Below, piece after piece: positions 8,365 through 18,585 of a stretch of 43,591 bases of DNA. Below the pieces are notes generated by a model that was not told the DNA's origin, ran no database searches, and saw nothing but the letters and a program-made list of their open reading frames with translations. The position numbers and the translations under genes are program-made. The stretch spans positions 1 to 43,591 of the forward strand of contig NZ_JHXS01000007.1 of the NCBI RefSeq assembly GCF_000687775.1, written 5' to 3'. The DNA comes from Mycoplasmopsis felifaucium ATCC 43428 (lineage in GTDB: Bacteria; Bacillota_I; Bacilli_A; Mycoplasmatales; Metamycoplasmataceae). The stretch's first letter is position 1; every line of letters starts with the position of its first letter.

Positions 8365-10748
8365 TTAATTTTTTAGTGCTTTAATTAGCTTATCTAGGAA
8401 GCTAATATGATTAATTTCATCTTCATTTTCGTTTAATAACTTTTGAATAGCTTGATTTGAACTAGAACCTTGAAAGATTATACTATTTGGTTTATTACTA
8501 TCTACTTTAGCCAAAATTAAAGTTAGATTTTCATTGTTAATATCATTAAACAAGCTATTGCTATAATTTTTAAAGTATTTTTCATATCCTTTTATAATGT
8601 CTTTAACTTTAACGCTTTTATCATTAATGTCTTTTATTTCAATATAAAAAATATGTTCGGATTTTAAATTATTATTAAATGATATTTTAATTAGAAAATC
8701 TGGGTAGGACTTTGCAATATCATTATCATCATTTATATATTCTAAAAATAAACCGTGAAAAACAGGATTTTTAGACCAAATTTTGATTTTGTAGTCATCA
8801 TTATTGGTTAATATGTATTCCTTTAAAAGTTCTAAAAATTTTGATTCAGCTTTTGAGTCAAAATAATTAATATTTATTTCATCTTTTTTAGTTTGAATAT
8901 TCATATAAGCATATTTTTTATTAGAAATATTTATATCTATAGTACTATCTCCAATTAAAAAATCATTATTGATAGGTAAGACTTTTTCAGATATTTTAAA
9001 GATTTTGTTTGATGAATTTGTGTCGTTAATAACTTCATAAAATAGGTTTTTTATCTGTTGAATTTTAACTATTGAGATAATAAATCAGAATAAATTTATT
9101 GAAAATTTATCATTGAATTCGCCTATTTGTCTATTTTGATAAAATCAATCTTCCATAGTGTTTATGATCTCTTTTGTAAAATACTTTTTATTTTCAATAA
9201 AAAACTTTTCTTTATATTTTTCTAAATCTATATTATTAGTAATTTTATTAACAATAAGTTTTTTATCGCCAAATTTTTCTTCTTTGGCTATTATAAACTC
9301 AAATTCAGTAAATTGATTATGATATTTTTTGAACTCAGAATTAAATTCATTAACATCTAAAATTGCTAATAAATTATTTAAGTAGTTAGGGCTATTTATT
9401 TTCTTTTTAATTTCAAGTTTATCAATTGAACCTACTTTAAATTTTTCGTTTCTAAATTCTTCTTTTAAAACTAATGTTACTCTTTTACGTTTAGATTCTT
9501 CTATATTTGAATAGTAATAATAGTTTAATTCAATAGAACTCATTGAATAGTCAGCATCTGGGTTAGGATTTCTTTTAATTCTGCCTAATGTTTGTGTATT
9601 TAAACTGTCTGAAGAAACATTTCTAAGTTGAACTAGCATACAGGCTCTAGGAATATTTCAACCAGTAGCAGGACCAATTTTAAAAATAATTACGTCAATA
9701 TCTGAATTATTGTGAGATATAGCTCTTAATGATTTGTTTTGTAGTCTAACAGACGACTCTACATCATCTGAACCAAAATATTGAACTCAAGTTAAACTGT
9801 ACTTATCAAGTATTTTTTTAATATTTTCTATTTCTTTTTCAAATTCTTCTTTACTATTCTCGTATTTATCTCTTACTTGAATAAGCATTGCAGGATTGAT
9901 ATTTTGTAAATATGGTTCCTTTTCATAATTAGCATATTTTGCCTTAATTTCTTTGAATTTTTTACATGCCGTTTCTAAAATCATTTCATTAGAAATATCT
10001 TCAAATTTAATATCATCAAGATATTCATTATATTTTGAATATTTCTTTAAGAGTTGAATGTTGTCATCTTCAAGATCTTTTTCATCTAATAAAACTAGTT
10101 CGTTTTTGCCTTTAGGTGTCGCAGTCATTTTAATAATAAAATGAGCTGCTTCTTGCATTTGTAATTCAAACTTTTGATTTTCTTTTTTTGATACATTTAG
10201 TTGTTCATTAATATTTTTATCAGGATCAAAATCAATAAATCCATCATTTTCTTTTTTGGCTTCACCTCCATAGTGTGCTTCATCTCTAATGTAAATTAAT
10301 TTATAATTTTCTGACTTAATTTGATTAATAAAGGCATTTAAAGTGCCTTCTTCAGTGAATATTCTATCTTTACCAAATGATTGAGTACCTAAAATTAAAA
10401 TATTATTTTCTTTAGCTAAGATTTGATAATGTGCATCTTTAATTTTAGAACCTTTTGATGATGGAGATTCTTTTCTCTCTATTGTTATAAAACGATTATC
10501 TAAATAGTTTTTATATTCGTTTAAGTTATCTACATTTGCTGTGGTAAATTGGCTGATGATAATGTAGCAATAACAAAAGTTAATTTTTCATCAGGATATT
10601 TTGATATTAATTTATCAATCACGTTAACGATCATAAAAGTTTTACCAGAACCTGTAGGAGCTTGAAAATCAATAATACTTTTATGTGTTGGATTAAATTT
10701 AGATACTAATTCATTAACTGCTTTTGCTTGTGAATTACTTAGTTTCAT
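8365..10748 (-). pseudogene. res: Type III restriction enzyme Res subunit, frameshifted
   Basis: An ATP-dependent superfamily 2 helicase/endonuclease subunit, about 795 residues if repaired. The first 72 codons hold the Walker A motif (APTGSGKT, residues 30-37) and end at a TAG (10530-10532). The rest continues in another frame with DEAH (near 10280), TATPK (motif III) and GRIKRNP (motif VI). Adding one A to the AAA at plus 10534-10537 gives a continuous LPQQN-VDNLNEYKN reading, which matches how the family runs. So a single-base deletion (or sequencing error) has broken it. The 3' 2.1 kb is otherwise open with TGA as Trp, implying recent damage. It overlaps the end of mod by 14 bases, with GAGGAT before the ATG. 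Confidence 0.85.
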
Positions 10749-12402
10749 TAAATTTATCCTCAGTTTTTTCTATAGGTTTTAAGGCGGTTAAATCATTTAA
10801 GATATCAATTGTTTTTAGATTAGAAGTATTAATGCCAAAATCGTTTAATTCTTTAATATAGGTGCTTTTGATTTTTTCGATATCAATTTCATTATTAAAT
10901 AATGCAGTGTTGAAGTATTTTAGTTCAAAAACATTTAGGTTTGCTTCGTAAGGTTCGTTTTTCTTTATTCAATCAAAGTCTTGTTCCTCTTTGGTTCCTT
11001 TTCCGTTATTAATTCTATAAAGTCTTTCATAACATACATTAGTACCAATATTATTTTCATTGTTTGTAACTAAGGTAAAAGTTCTACTTCCGCCGTCTTC
11101 TTTATTAAGTTCTAAAACAGCATGTCCAGTTGTTCCCGATCCTGCGTAGAAATCAAGAACACGGGCATTAGGGTTAGGGTGAAGGTTGATTAGATGCAAA
11201 AGTAAAATTGATGGTTTGGGGTGATCGAATGATTTTCGGTTGAATATATTTCTTATTTCTTTAGTACCTAGTGTATTGTGTATATCTAATATTAAATTTG
11301 AAAATTTAGAAGTTCTATCTATTTTATTACCTTCATTGTCTACAAATTGGTATTGTTTAGAATAAACCTTACCATTTTTGAAAACTATATAACCATTATC
11401 TAAGCCTCATTTTACCTTCTCAGAACTTCATCTCCAACACCAATCCTTAAATGCGTGTAAACCATTATGACGTTTTACTCATTCATCTTTTGAACCACCC
11501 GCAAAATATTGATTACCGTTATGTTCAATAATATAATCCATTCCATGGGACCATGTTATTGATGCTCCATCGAGCTGTTTTAAAAGATATTTTCCTCTTT
11601 CGTTTATATATTCATCAGAATACTTATATGTTTCTTTATTAACATTAATAAAATAATGATTTGGCTTGAATTCATCTAAATTTTTAGCATAAACTAAAAT
11701 ATATTCCGTAATATTCTTAATATATGATGAATCACTAGCAGAACCTTCGTTTTTCTTTTGTCACGTTATACAACTTATAAAATTCTCTTCCCCGAAAATT
11801 TCGTCCATTAATACTTTTAAATAGGCTTGTTCGTTATCATCAATTGATACGAAAATTACACCATCTTCTTTTAAAAGTTGGCGAGCCATAATTAATCTTT
11901 CGTTAAGCATATTCAATCAACCTGTACGGCTGAATTTATCACGGTAGATGAATTTATCGTTAGATACGTCATCTTTTTCGCTTAAGTTGTTACCGTCAGC
12001 TCTAGAAGCTTCGGTATTATATGGAGGGTCAATATAAATTATGTCGTAGTTAGATTCTCGATCTTCTCTCTCTCTCTCAATACTAATTAAATTCTTTAAA
12101 GCATCGTAATTTTCACCAATAATTAGGTTATTTTGGTTATCGTTAAAATTATTTTTAAACGATAATTGTTCATTTTTTACTAAGAGTGCAACTTGTGATG
12201 AATCAACTGAAGGTGCAATATCAAAAGTAAAACCTAATTTAACTCTTTTTATTAAAAATTGGTAAACATTTTGTAAGTTTTTGTCATTATCATCAAATTT
12301 ATTGATGATAGTTTTAATTAAATCTTTTTGATCTTGATTTATTTCATTTGTTAAGCTAAGACCATCAGCTTTTTTAAGGTATTCTTCTTTTAAAGTAGCC
12401 AT
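10735..12402 (-). CDS. mod: Type III adenine methyltransferase Mod
   Basis: A 555-residue N6-adenine DNA methyltransferase and target-recognition subunit. DPPY (residues 125-128, motif IV) precedes FYAGSGTT (418-425, motif I), the beta-class order. The roughly 290 residues between hold the target recognition domain. It is uninterrupted when TGA is Trp; about six Trp are TGA and three TGG. GGAGGAAAT before the ATG and a TATAAT at 12431-12436 support the start. A run of alternating AG (12066-12078) encodes Glu-Arg repeats just upstream of DPPY, so slippage could switch the gene on and off. It can methylate without Res, so it may be an active orphan methylase now. Confidence 0.93.
12066..12078 (-). 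repeat. AG dinucleotide repeat in mod
   Basis: Thirteen bases of alternating CT on the plus strand (GA on the coding strand) encode Glu-Arg-Glu-Arg at residues about 109-113 of Mod. Gain or loss of one unit would shift the frame before the catalytic DPPY. Confidence 0.75.
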
Positions 12403-12430
12403 ATTTCCTCCATATTTTTAGACTATATTT

Positions 12431-12436
12431 ATTATA
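12431..12436 (-). promoter_or_regulatory. -10 box of mod-res
   Basis: ATTATA on the plus strand reads TATAAT toward mod, 28 bases from the start codon. GGAGG lies between. Confidence 0.5.
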
Positions 12437-12538
12437 CTTTTAAAATTAAGTATGCCATTATATTATTAATAATATTAGCTAAGATTACAAGCTTATTAAC
12501 ATCAATTTAATAACCGAATATTTAATAAATTAAATAGT

Positions 12539-12566
12539 TTGAAAATAATTATATATTTGTTAAAAT
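12539..12566 (+). promoter_or_regulatory. rpsD promoter with extended -10
   Basis: TTGAAA (12539-12544), a 16-base spacer and TAAAAT (12561-12566) preceded by TG (12558-12559). The 12567-12715 leader holds a perfect palindrome TTCATATATATGAA (12590-12603) and a small AGAGA/TCTCT hairpin near 12675. It may be an S4 autoregulatory leader, but I cannot show that. The rest of the 12403-12715 gap shows nothing else. Confidence 0.6.
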
Positions 12567-12715
12567 ATAAAAGCATTTAACAGCAGTTATTCATATATAT
12601 GAACATAACATTTCAAGTGGATTTGATAGTAGACAAGCTGAATGTTGAAATCATTAAAACGTTATTAAATATATAGAGAATAATCTCTTTATGTTTTATG
12701 CAGAAAGAGGAAATT

Positions 12716-13312
12716 ATGAGATACTTAGGTCCTGTTTTCAAAAAATCACGTCGTTATGGAATTTCAATTCTTGAAAACGGCAAAGAATTTGCAAAAGGGA
12801 AAAAACGTACTTATGCACCAGGTCAACACGGTAACAAACGTGTTAAATTATCTGACTATGGTCAACACTTATATGAAAAACAAAAAATTAGATACATTTA
12901 CGGCTTAAACGAAAAACAAATGCACAAGTTCTTCGTTCGTGCTTCAAAAATGAAGGGTGTTGCAGGTACAAACTTACTTCAATTATTAGAAAGTCGTTTA
13001 GATAACTTAGTTTACCGTGCTGGTTTTGCTTCAACAAGAAGACAAGCACGTCAATTAGTTAGCCACGGCCACTTTACATTAAATGGTCACAAAGCTAACA
13101 TTCCATCAATGATTATTTCAGTTGGCGATGTTATTGAATTAAAAGAAAAATCAAGAAACAACGTTCAAATCAAACAATCATTAGAAACAAGAACAGCAGC
13201 TGCTTGATTAACAGTTAAAGAATCTAAAGTTACATTTGATAGATTACCAGACAGAAGTGAATTAAACCAAGAAGTGAAAGAAAACTTCGTAATTGAGTTC
13301 TACTCAAAATAA
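12716..13312 (+). CDS. rpsD: Ribosomal protein uS4
   Basis: A 198-residue primary 16S rRNA-binding protein that starts 30S assembly. The N-terminus reads [12 protein letters not shown], and the central S4 RNA-binding domain reads [23 protein letters not shown] and NGHKANIPS. The ATG at 12716 was chosen over 12698 because it sits 5 bases after AGAGG and gives the conserved family N-terminus. A TGA at 13205-13207 encodes Trp. rpmE follows after 22 bases with its own AAAGGAT, so the two are likely co-transcribed. Confidence 0.97.
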
Positions 13313-13334
13313 TCAGGAAAGTAAAGGATAAAAT

Positions 13335-13553
13335 ATGAAAAAAGATATTCACCCACAATACTTCCAAATTGAAGCTACATGCTCAACATGTGGAAAACAC
13401 TTCCAATTCGGTTCTACTAAAAAATCTATTTCTGTTGACGTTTGTTCAGGTTGCCACGTAGTTTATACTGGTGACAAAGCAAAAACAAAAGCTACTGGTA
13501 TGGTTGATAAATTTAACCAAAGACTTGCAAAAATGAATTCAAACAAAAAATAA
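13335..13553 (+). CDS. rpmE: Ribosomal protein bL31, zinc type
   Basis: A 72-residue bL31 of the 50S subunit, bridging the central protuberance to the 30S head. It is the zinc-binding form, with C16, C19, C37 and C40 as two CxxC pairs. The N-terminus KKDIHPQY is typical. A terminator hairpin follows directly. Confidence 0.96.
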   Translation: MKKDIHPQYFQIEATCSTCGKHFQFGSTKKSISVDVCSGCHVVYTGDKAKTKATGMVDKFNQRLAKMNSNKK

Positions 13554-13567
13554 TAATTGAATTACTA

Positions 13568-13592
13568 ACTCGCTTTAAAAAGCGGGTTTTTT
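13568..13592 (+). terminator. Terminator after rpmE
   Basis: A CGCTT/AAGCG hairpin (13571-13584) is followed by a T-run from 13587. Confidence 0.7.
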
Positions 13593-13595
13593 ATT

Positions 13596-13604
13596 TTAGC
13601 ACTC
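13596..13604. promoter_or_regulatory. CIRCE half-site (left arm only)
   Basis: TTAGCACTC matches the left arm of the HrcA operator exactly, and the following CTAAG is identical to the copy at 13685. I see no right arm after nine bases. It may be a duplicated or decayed operator. Confidence 0.4.
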
Positions 13605-13684
13605 TAAGATTTAAAATAATATACTATGGTTAATTTATTTTTATAATTAACCTTTAAAACAGTTATTTTAGTAAATTATAAAAT

Positions 13685-13711
13685 TTAGCACTCTAAGCAT
13701 AAGATTGACAA
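13685..13711. promoter_or_regulatory. Degenerate CIRCE operator before hrcA
   Basis: A perfect left arm TTAGCACTC, a nine-base spacer and the right arm GATTGACAA, which matches the consensus GAGTGCTAA at 6 of 9 positions. It sits 20 bases upstream of hrcA and just before the TATAAT at 13720-13725, as expected for HrcA autorepression. Confidence 0.75.
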
Positions 13712-13731
13712 AATTAGGATATAATTAATAT

Positions 13732-14748
13732 ATGGATAATTTAGATTTTAACGAAATTCACGATAGTGATGAAAAACTTATATTAAAGTGTACTGTAGAA
13801 TCTTATATTGAAACAGGATACCCTGTAAGTTCTCAATTATTAATTGAAAAATATAACATTAAATTTTCAAGTGCAAAAATCAGAAGTTTAATGAATAAAC
13901 TTGAATTAAAGGGGTTTTTGGAAAAAAGACACACTTCAAGCGGTAGAGTTCCTTCAACAAAAGGATATAACTACTATGCTCACTATTTAACAAAAGATGA
14001 TATTAGTTCATTGAAAAATAAAATGAAAGATCTTTTTGCAAAAAGAAGAGTTTCAATTGATCAAACTGTTAAAGAAGTTGCAAATTTATTGGCTGAAACT
14101 ATTGGTGTTACATTAGTAACAACTGAAAGCAATGAAAATGCAACCTTAGTTATGCTTCAACTTGTACCTATTAACGATTATCAAGGTACTGTAGTTATAG
14201 TTAACTCGTATGGAGAAGCTATTACTAAATTAATTACAATTGACCCTGATATTGTATCTATGAACGATTTAAGAATTGCAATGAGAATTTTTAAAGAAAG
14301 ACTTATCAATGTTCCTTTAGTAAAATTATGCGAAGCAGCCCAAGCTTTAAGGCCTATTTTAGCTGAATCTATTAAAAACTATGAATCTGTATTAGAAAAT
14401 ATTGCAAACCAAATTTTTGAATTTCACTTTGAAAATAAAAATAATGTTTACGGTAAAGATAACATTATTTTAGCTGATGAAATAGCTAGAACAGATTTAT
14501 TAAAAATTCTTGATACCATTGAAAATAAGTCAATTTGGGAATCTATTGAGGCTGATTTAAGTGAAGATGAAAATATTAAAATTGCAATTTGCAATGATCA
14601 TAGCACTTTTATAACACGTAAAATTGAAAATGCTAAATTTAAAGAAATTTCATTAGTTGGTACTAATAGAATGAATTATGCTAAAGGTATTAGTGCACTT
14701 GAATTATTTGAAGAATTAGTTAAAAATGACAAAAATATTAAGGAGTAA
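13732..14748 (+). CDS. hrcA: Heat-inducible transcription repressor HrcA
   Basis: A 338-residue HrcA, the repressor that binds CIRCE operators and is kept active by chaperones. The N-terminal winged-helix region shows GYPVSSQLL and the conserved SSGRVPSTKGY. The C-terminal GAF-like domain is full length. A CIRCE-like site and TATAAT lie just upstream; the -10 box ends 6 bases before the ATG with no Shine-Dalgarno, so the mRNA is probably leaderless. grpE follows after 2 bases, so HrcA likely controls both. One Trp here is TGG, unlike most genes in the window. Confidence 0.96.
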   Translation: MDNLDFNEIHDSDEKLILKCTVESYIETGYPVSSQLLIEKYNIKFSSAKIRSLMNKLELKGFLEKRHTSSGRVPSTKGYNYYAHYLTKDDISSLKNKMKDLFAKRRVSIDQTVKEVANLLAETIGVTLVTTESNENATLVMLQLVPINDYQGTVVIVNSYGEAITKLITIDPDIVSMNDLRIAMRIFKERLINVPLVKLCEAAQALRPILAESIKNYESVLENIANQIFEFHFENKNNVYGKDNIILADEIARTDLLKILDTIENKSIWESIEADLSEDENIKIAICNDHSTFITRKIENAKFKEISLVGTNRMNYAKGISALELFEELVKNDKNIKE

Positions 14749-14750
14749 GT

Positions 14751-15665
14751 ATGGAATTAATAAAAAATAATATCTTAAATCCTGGTGATCAAATTACTGT
14801 AGACATTGAAGTCTATAATACAAAAAATGTAGTTATTAAGAAGTTATCAAAAAATGATATAACTTTAGTAATTGGACAAGACGATTCGTATATGAATGTT
14901 GCTCAATTAATGCAAGGTTTAGAAATAAAAGATTTGTATGATTTTAGCATTCAATTACCTAAAGAATTTAAAAAAGCATTTTTAAAACTTAAGAATATTA
15001 GCCTTAAAGTTGTGCTTAAAAAATATACTGAGAAAAAAATAGTTGATTTAGAGAATGAGATAAATAGATTACAAAACGAAATTGACTGTTTTAAAGCTAA
15101 AGAAGAAAAAAATAAAGCTGATGAAGAAGCTAAAAATAAAATTAGTGAACTGCAACAATTTATATCTGATTTAACATCTAAATTAAGTGATAAAGATTTT
15201 ATGATTAAAGAGCTTAATGTGATGATAGATAAACTTAAAGAAGAAATTAAATTAAGAGAACAAGCTCCTAAAGCTGTTGTAGTACCTAAAGAAATGAAGC
15301 AAGAAATTGAAAAGTTCGCCTTGCAAAAGTTTTTCGAAGACTTTATTTCATATTATAAATTTTTTAAGCTAAGTGCGAATAAAGCTCAAGAAGATGCGGA
15401 TAATTCAAATGATGATAAACTAAAAGCGTTTGCTAAAGGTAATAAGATGATTGCTTGACAATTCGATGAATTACTTAAAAAGTATGGATTAAATGAAGTT
15501 ATGCCAGTAGTTGGCGAACAATTTGATCCTTCATATCAAAAGATTAATGAATTAATTGAAGATGATACAAAGCCAAATAACACTATTTTAAAGGTACATT
15601 CATCTGCTTATAAATTACACGATAGAGTAATTTCGGTAGCTGTAGTTGATGCATCTAAAAAATAA
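14751..15665 (+). CDS. grpE: GrpE nucleotide exchange factor with N-terminal FKBP-like domain
   Basis: A 304-residue protein. The second half is GrpE, the DnaK nucleotide exchange factor: a long coiled coil (about 97-185, many E/K/L heptads) and then the head domain ending in a beta-rich HSSAYKLHDRVISVAVV segment. The first 95 residues are not part of ordinary GrpE. They resemble an FKBP-type peptidyl-prolyl isomerase domain like that of trigger factor: GDQITVDIEVY, then LVIGQD, LMQGLEI, IQLPKEF and a LKVVLKK end strand in the right order. The TGA at 15456-15458 is Trp. AAGGAG precedes the ATG; it is co-transcribed with hrcA and ends in a strong terminator. The FKBP assignment is by eye. Confidence 0.88.
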
Positions 15666-15680
15666 TCTTATAAATGAATA

Positions 15681-15705
15681 CTTGCTTAATTAAGCAAGTT
15701 TTTTT
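15681..15705 (+). terminator. Terminator of the hrcA-grpE operon
   Basis: A perfect 18-base palindrome (15681-15698, CTTGCTTAA and its complement) is followed by seven T. Confidence 0.85.
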
Positions 15706-15710
15706 ATATA

Positions 15711-15735
15711 AAAAAACACCAGCTTTAACTGGTGT
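15711..15735 (-). terminator. Terminator of the arc operon
   Basis: ACACCAG (15716-15722) pairs with CTGGTGT (15729-15735). The A-run at 15711-15716 is the U-tail on the minus strand, which carries the transporter gene. Confidence 0.8.
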
Positions 15736-15757
15736 AAAACTTTATAATAAAGTTTTA

Positions 15758-17548
15758 TTAAGCTGTTGCACAAGCAACATCACAGTGTGCTTTTAGTTTT
15801 GATTCTACGTATGCTTCATATTTTTCAACTGAACCATATTTTTTAGCATGGTATACGTCTTCAATTGAAGCAGGCAAGAATGATAATAAGATAAATACAA
15901 CTAATACTACAACAAGCATTGATCTACCAACTACTAAGTCGATAAATTGTGATTGAGCAGCCGCATCTGCTGAAGCTTTAAGTTCAGTAAGTTTAGCTGC
16001 TTCTAATGATGTACCAGAAGCTAATTCTTTTGAAGCATCAGCTACTTTTGTGTTGTAAATATTTTGAGCTACAAATTCTTTATCAAAACCAAATACTAAG
16101 ATTAAGTCAAAGATTGGAAGTATAGCAGTTACGAATAGAGCTGCAAATACAATAATTACAGAAATTCAAGCCATTGGTAAGAAGTATTTCTTCTTGTCAG
16201 TTACTAGAACTTTGTTTGTTGTTCTATTCTTAATACCACCATAGATAGCTATAGCAATAAATCCGAATGTGAACAATGCGGTTCAGTTAGCCATTAAGTC
16301 TGCAAATGAGTACAATCTTTGCATTGAGTTTTTAACGTCGATCTCTGCATTTACATAGTATGCATAATCTGGGTTGGTTGGTAAGTATGCTAATGCACCA
16401 ATGATTGTGAATACTACAACTACTGGAATCGTTAATACAAGTGAGTATATAATACCAACTTTAGGTTTGTTAGCATTTAATTTACCTTGGAATTTTTCTC
16501 ATAATGGTAAGTCACCAGTTGCAAGTAAGTCTTCTACGAAACGAGGAGCTCACATTGAGAAACCGTTAATGATACCAAGAACACCAATAGCAATACAGAT
16601 GTTAACGATACCAAATAATATTGAAGCAGCTTTTGCTCCCATCATATTAGCCATGTAGTCCTTCATACTGAAGAATGAACCACCGTTAATTGACATTGAG
16701 ATAGCAATGATTACATAGATTAATGTTGTGATTGCTAATCCTAAGAAAATAGCTGCAGGAGTTTTCTTAGGTTCTTTCATTTCTGATTGGATACCAGCAG
16801 CAACATAGAATCCATCGTATGCAAAGAAGATTGCTGATACAGCTAAGAATACACCTAGACCAGCACCAATGCCACCGAATTTTTGCATTCCTTCACCTTG
16901 TTTAATCAAGATGTGAGCAGGATCAGTGTTTTGTACTAAGGCGTGTACTTCACTTGTACCACCTTTTCCAGCGATAGCTAGAACAAATCCCATTACAGCA
17001 ATAAATACTAATGGAATGAATTTAACAGCTAAAACAACAATGTTTTGGATGTCACCCACTTTTGATCAGTAAGCTGGAATTGTTAAGAAGTAAATTGACA
17101 TAACAAGTGATATAACTAATCAGATTGTTCAGTCAGCTTTTGTGTTAAACACAGCATCTTTGCCTAAAAGTGCTGTAAATCCGTCTTGTAGAGAAAGAAT
17201 TACATATAAAGGCATAAAGAAGTATGTTAAAGGTAAGTAAATGTATGTCATAAAGTCTTTAGAAGCACGATAAATACGTTTGCTATTAAAGACTTTTGTT
17301 CAGCTCATTAATGAAAGGTTGTCATTTTTAACAGATGAAATTTCAACCAATGCAAGAGCCATAGCAATAACTGCACAAGAAGCAATTAATCAACAGAAGA
17401 TAGCAAGTACTAAACTACTGTGTGAGTTTGATAAAACGCTTCCTGATTTAAAGAAGATACCTGCACCAATAGATCCACCAATAACGATCAACATAGCAGA
17501 AATGAAGGAAATCTTCTTTTCTTTTGTTTGAGTTACGTTTTCTCCCAT
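15758..17548 (-). CDS. arcD: APC-family amino acid transporter, probable arginine/ornithine antiporter
   Basis: A 596-residue polytopic protein of the amino acid-polyamine-organocation superfamily. The N-terminal TM1 motif GGSIGAGIF is the substrate-binding unwound helix of the family. About twelve hydrophobic segments follow, and the C-terminal tail is longer than usual. Several Trp are TGA. It is the last gene of the arcA-argF-arcC cluster, 49 bases after arcC, so exchange of arginine for ornithine is the likely job. That substrate is inferred from context. AAGGAAAT precedes the ATG at 17546-17548. Confidence 0.88.
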
Positions 17549-17597
17549 TTTTATAATTTCCTTAAATGATAAATCTTGCGATTTTAAGTGTTATTTA

Positions 17598-18530
17598 TTA
17601 TCCTAAGATAATTTTTGTTCCGCTTGTTCCTTCAATAGCTTGAGCTACTTTTTCTAAGCTAGCTATAATAGCTACACCTTTAGGGTTTTCTTGTACGAAG
17701 CTAATGGCAGCTTTTACTTTAGGAAGCATACTTCCTGGAGCAAATTGTTCTTCGGCGATGTATTGTTCTAATTCTTTAACAGTAACTTCTGTTAATGATT
17801 TTTGATTTGGTTTGTTGTAATTTACACAAACATTATCAACTGCTGTAAGAATAATAAACATATCTGCATTAACTTTTGTAGCAAGTTTACTTAGTGCGAA
17901 ATCTTTGTCGATAACACCGTCGACACCTTGATATTGACCATTTACATCGATAGTAGGTATACCACCACCTCCACCAACGATAACAATATTGTCATTATCA
18001 AATGTCTTTTTAATGGTATTCATACCAATAAAGTCTAATGGTAAAGGTGAAGGAACAACTTTTCTATATCCTCTACCTGCATCTTCAACGATTGTTGAGT
18101 TTGGATTAGCTTTTTCAGCATCTTCTCTAGTTGAGTAGAATGGACCAACAGGTTTTGTTGGGTTTTTAAAAGCTTTATCGTTTGGATCAACAATTGTTTG
18201 GGTTAAGAAGTAAACGGCATCTTTTTCAAGTTGCAAACTTCTTAATTCATTTGTAATCGCAGTTAACATGTGGTATCCAATGTATCCTTGCGACATTCCA
18301 CCAGCTTCAGCAAATGGAACTAATGGAGTTTTTTCGTTTACTTTTTTAGCATCAGCAAACGCATTAAAGATCATACCAACTTGAGGACCATTTCCGTGCC
18401 CTACTAAAACTTGGTGACCTCCTTTAACTAATTCTGCAACTTTAGCTGCAGGTAGTTTTACTAATTGTTTTTGTTCTTCAGGGTTATTTCCTAAAGCGTT
18501 TCCGCCTAATGCGATAACAATTTTTGACAT
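17598..18530 (-). CDS. arcC: Carbamate kinase
   Basis: A 310-residue kinase at the usual family length. It turns carbamoyl phosphate and ADP into ATP, CO2 and ammonia, the ATP-yielding step of the arginine deiminase pathway. Signatures include ALGGNAL at the start, HGNGPQVG near residue 44 and VVGGGGGIP near 212. AGGAGTT lies before the ATG. It is third in the arc operon, 55 bases after argF. Confidence 0.97.
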   Translation of the reverse strand: MSKIVIALGGNALGNNPEEQKQLVKLPAAKVAELVKGGHQVLVGHGNGPQVGMIFNAFADAKKVNEKTPLVPFAEAGGMSQGYIGYHMLTAITNELRSLQLEKDAVYFLTQTIVDPNDKAFKNPTKPVGPFYSTREDAEKANPNSTIVEDAGRGYRKVVPSPLPLDFIGMNTIKKTFDNDNIVIVGGGGGIPTIDVNGQYQGVDGVIDKDFALSKLATKVNADMFIILTAVDNVCVNYNKPNQKSLTEVTVKELEQYIAEEQFAPGSMLPKVKAAISFVQENPKGVAIIASLEKVAQAIEGTSGTKIILG

Positions 18531-18585
18531 TAATTTAACTCCTATCTATTACTAATTTTGCGAAAATAACTGTTTTATAAGCTAA

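Noticed and set aside
12698-12715. An earlier ATG for rpsD at 12698
   Set aside because: It lies upstream of the AGAGG ribosome binding site and adds residues not found in S4.
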